45,577 bases of DNA, taken from contig JAOTUB010000001.1 in the NCBI GenBank assembly GCA_029864095.1, forward strand, positions 83,082 through 128,658, written 5' to 3'. The notes beneath the pieces were generated by a model. The model did no database searches. It was not told where the DNA came from and saw only the letters and a program-made list of their open reading frames with translations. Below are positions 44,438 through 45,577 of the stretch, in pieces; the stretch's first letter is position 1; every line of letters starts with the position of its first letter. The DNA comes from Gammaproteobacteria bacterium. GTDB taxonomy: Bacteria; Pseudomonadota; Gammaproteobacteria; Steroidobacterales; Woeseiaceae. The position numbers and the translations under genes were made by a program.

Positions 44438-44666
44438 CGATTGGCTGTACGCGAGCGACTGCAGACCACATCATTTAGAACCATCATAGATTAGGCAAAC
44501 AAGTGCAGCAACTGAAAGAATACTTTGCGTCGCGCAGCTCCACGGAGCAGTCGACCGCCGTCGAATACACAGGACGCGCGGAAGGTTAGCCTGTCCTTGC
44601 GTTAGTGCGACAAGATAAGATTAGTGGAATTGGCCAACGACAATAGACCAAAGGATGCTTAAGCAA

Positions 44667-45101
44667 CTATTTTGTTTGTTCATCCGTTCCCGCGTTGGCA
44701 TAGGCGCAGGACGTTGGGGCCGGGAGGATTAGAGTGACCGAGCCGAGTGTGCCGATATTATAGCGATTCTGAACGTCGTAGGCCTCGCGCTCGCGCGCAA
44801 CGCTATCCTCGCACGACAGTGTGTCGAAGGCACCACTCTTATGTTGCAGGTAGTGGGTGAATTCGTGCACGACCAAACCTGAAGCGAATCCATTTTCAAC
44901 GTCGCGATACTGTTCATCGATATAAACGATGTCCGCGTCGTTGTACCAACCAACGACATTGCACTCCTTGCCGCCGCAGACGTTCTCAACAAAGAATGCA
45001 TGTTTCTCGAATTGGACGTCCGGCGTGTCCACCGGTATGGGATAGCCAGACAGATGAGCTGCCCAGCTAAGAAGAATCGCCAAAATGGATTCGTACTCCA
45101 T
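44667..45101 (-). CDS. Small HExxH zinc-peptidase-like protein
   Basis: 144 residues, not assigned to a named enzyme. HEFTH at 79-83 is a zincin motif, followed about 25 residues later by REREAYDVQNRY, whose glutamate could be the third zinc ligand, as in small gluzincin-like proteins annotated as DUF6647. Several cysteines (near 42, 47, 98 and 134) suggest a disulfide-bonded exported protein, though the N terminus (ILAILLSWAAHLSG) is only a weak signal peptide and the true start may lie elsewhere. It stands alone, 229 bases from selD. Protease activity is possible but not shown. Confidence 0.62.
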   Translation of the reverse strand: MEYESILAILLSWAAHLSGYPIPVDTPDVQFEKHAFFVENVCGGKECNVVGWYNDADIVYIDEQYRDVENGFASGLVVHEFTHYLQHKSGAFDTLSCEDSVAREREAYDVQNRYNIGTLGSVTLILPAPTSCAYANAGTDEQTK

Positions 45102-45417
45102 AATCGCTTACCACACTCACGTTGAGAGCCGTATTACTCTTCAACTTGATGCGGCCGCCGACAGGCCTATCCTTGTGGCCCGTAACGGCCGCTCTTGCGA
45201 TACAGTTTGCTTGGAACCCGCGCTGCATGCCGTGGCCTACCGCACGGATACACACATCAAATACGGCAAAGTTGTGATGCGAATCACAGTTTGGCGAAAT
45301 AACCGAGCAAACCGCTTCGGCAAAATCTAAGTGGCTGTAATTTAAAGATATTAATCACCACCTGCTGTCAACGAATGAATCCACATATAATCAACACTCA
45401 TTCAGGCTTGAGAGCTT
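45102..45417. other. Intergenic stretch with promoter for the rightmost gene
   Basis: 316 bases between two divergent genes. Short frames on both strands (for example 45085-45330 plus) show no recognised family. TATAAT at 45386-45391 is a perfect -10 box 26 bases before the start at 45418; no clear -35 was seen. Confidence 0.5.
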
Positions 45418-45577
45418 ATGATGGCTTCGTGTCGTAACGCGTTTTGCTTGCTATTGGTCGGCGGGACTCTATTTTTTCATACCGATCAAGCCGCCGGGCA
45501 GGATGTGTTCGATGATGTCGACATGACCAGCGCTGAAATGTCCGAATCGGAACTGACGCGCGAGGAATTGTTAACGT
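45418..45577 (+). CDS. N terminus of an exported protein (3' end outside window)
   Basis: Tandem ATGATG at 45418-45423 starts a frame open to the window end. The first residues MMASCRNAFCLLLVGGTLFF and the following HTDQAAGQ form a plausible signal peptide, then an acidic stretch DVFDDVDMTSAEMSESE. TATAAT lies just upstream. Only 53 residues are visible, so function cannot be assigned; an exported or outer-membrane protein is likely. Confidence 0.55.
   Translation, partial: MMASCRNAFCLLLVGGTLFFHTDQAAGQDVFDDVDMTSAEMSESELTREELLT

Noticed and set aside
44505..44597. Short plus-strand frame VQQLKEYFASRSSTEQSTAVEY upstream of selD
   Set aside because: Starts with GTG, only about 30 codons, no ribosome site and no similarity recognised.
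45085..45330. 81-codon plus-strand frame
   Set aside because: No recognised family, no ribosome site, overlaps the start of the HExxH gene on the other strand; evidence too thin.

Overview
The window reads as chromosome of a Gram-negative proteobacterium, most likely a gammaproteobacterium. The reasons are two TonB-dependent receptors, many lipoprotein and twin-arginine (Tat) signals, a GlcDEF glycolate oxidase, and an Escherichia-like selenocysteine plus formate dehydrogenase-N gene set. The species cannot be named from the sequence. No rRNA, CRISPR array, prophage or intact insertion sequence was seen.

Left part (1-30270): an oxidative carbon-catabolism region. It opens with the 3' part of a PQQ dehydrogenase gene with a built-in haem c domain, followed by an FCD-type GntR regulator. 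A minus-strand group encodes two SDR dehydrogenases and a gluconate-type permease. A plus-strand group (6175-16800) encodes a haem c/beta-propeller lipoprotein, a two-subunit molybdenum hydroxylase (IorAB type), a small membrane protein, an exported methyltransferase, an exported MmgE/PrpD protein, an exported aldo/keto reductase and a carboxylesterase lipoprotein. A minus-strand group (21489-16870) encodes a TonB receptor, an SMP-30 lactonase-like lipoprotein and a haem c sugar dehydrogenase. A seven-gene minus-strand operon (30222-21590) encodes an SDR, a sugar isomerase/epimerase-like protein, an IlvD/Edd dehydratase, a FAH-family hydrolase and GlcD-GlcE-GlcF. Together these fit a non-phosphorylating sugar-acid route: periplasmic oxidation to lactone, lactonase, aldonate dehydratase, 4-dehydrogenase, diketo-acid hydrolase, then glycolate oxidation. 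TATAC/GTATA palindromes lie at several promoters of this region and may be operators of the GntR protein.

Middle (30461-33895): a decayed esterase pseudogene, a dienelactone hydrolase and a second TonB receptor, followed by about 480 bases without a sound gene that carry a short relic resembling the start of a tyrosine recombinase.

Right part (44437-34374, minus strand): a compact selenocysteine/formate dehydrogenase block in the order selD-selA-selB-tRNA(Sec)-fdnG-fdnH-fdnI-fdhE. The fdnG reading frame is interrupted by an in-frame TGA at 39260-39262, in the exact sequence context of the active-site selenocysteine of formate dehydrogenases, with a SECIS-like hairpin directly after it. The genes that make, charge, deliver and use selenocysteine therefore stand together in one transcriptional direction. 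The window ends with a small HExxH protein gene and the first codons of an exported protein.
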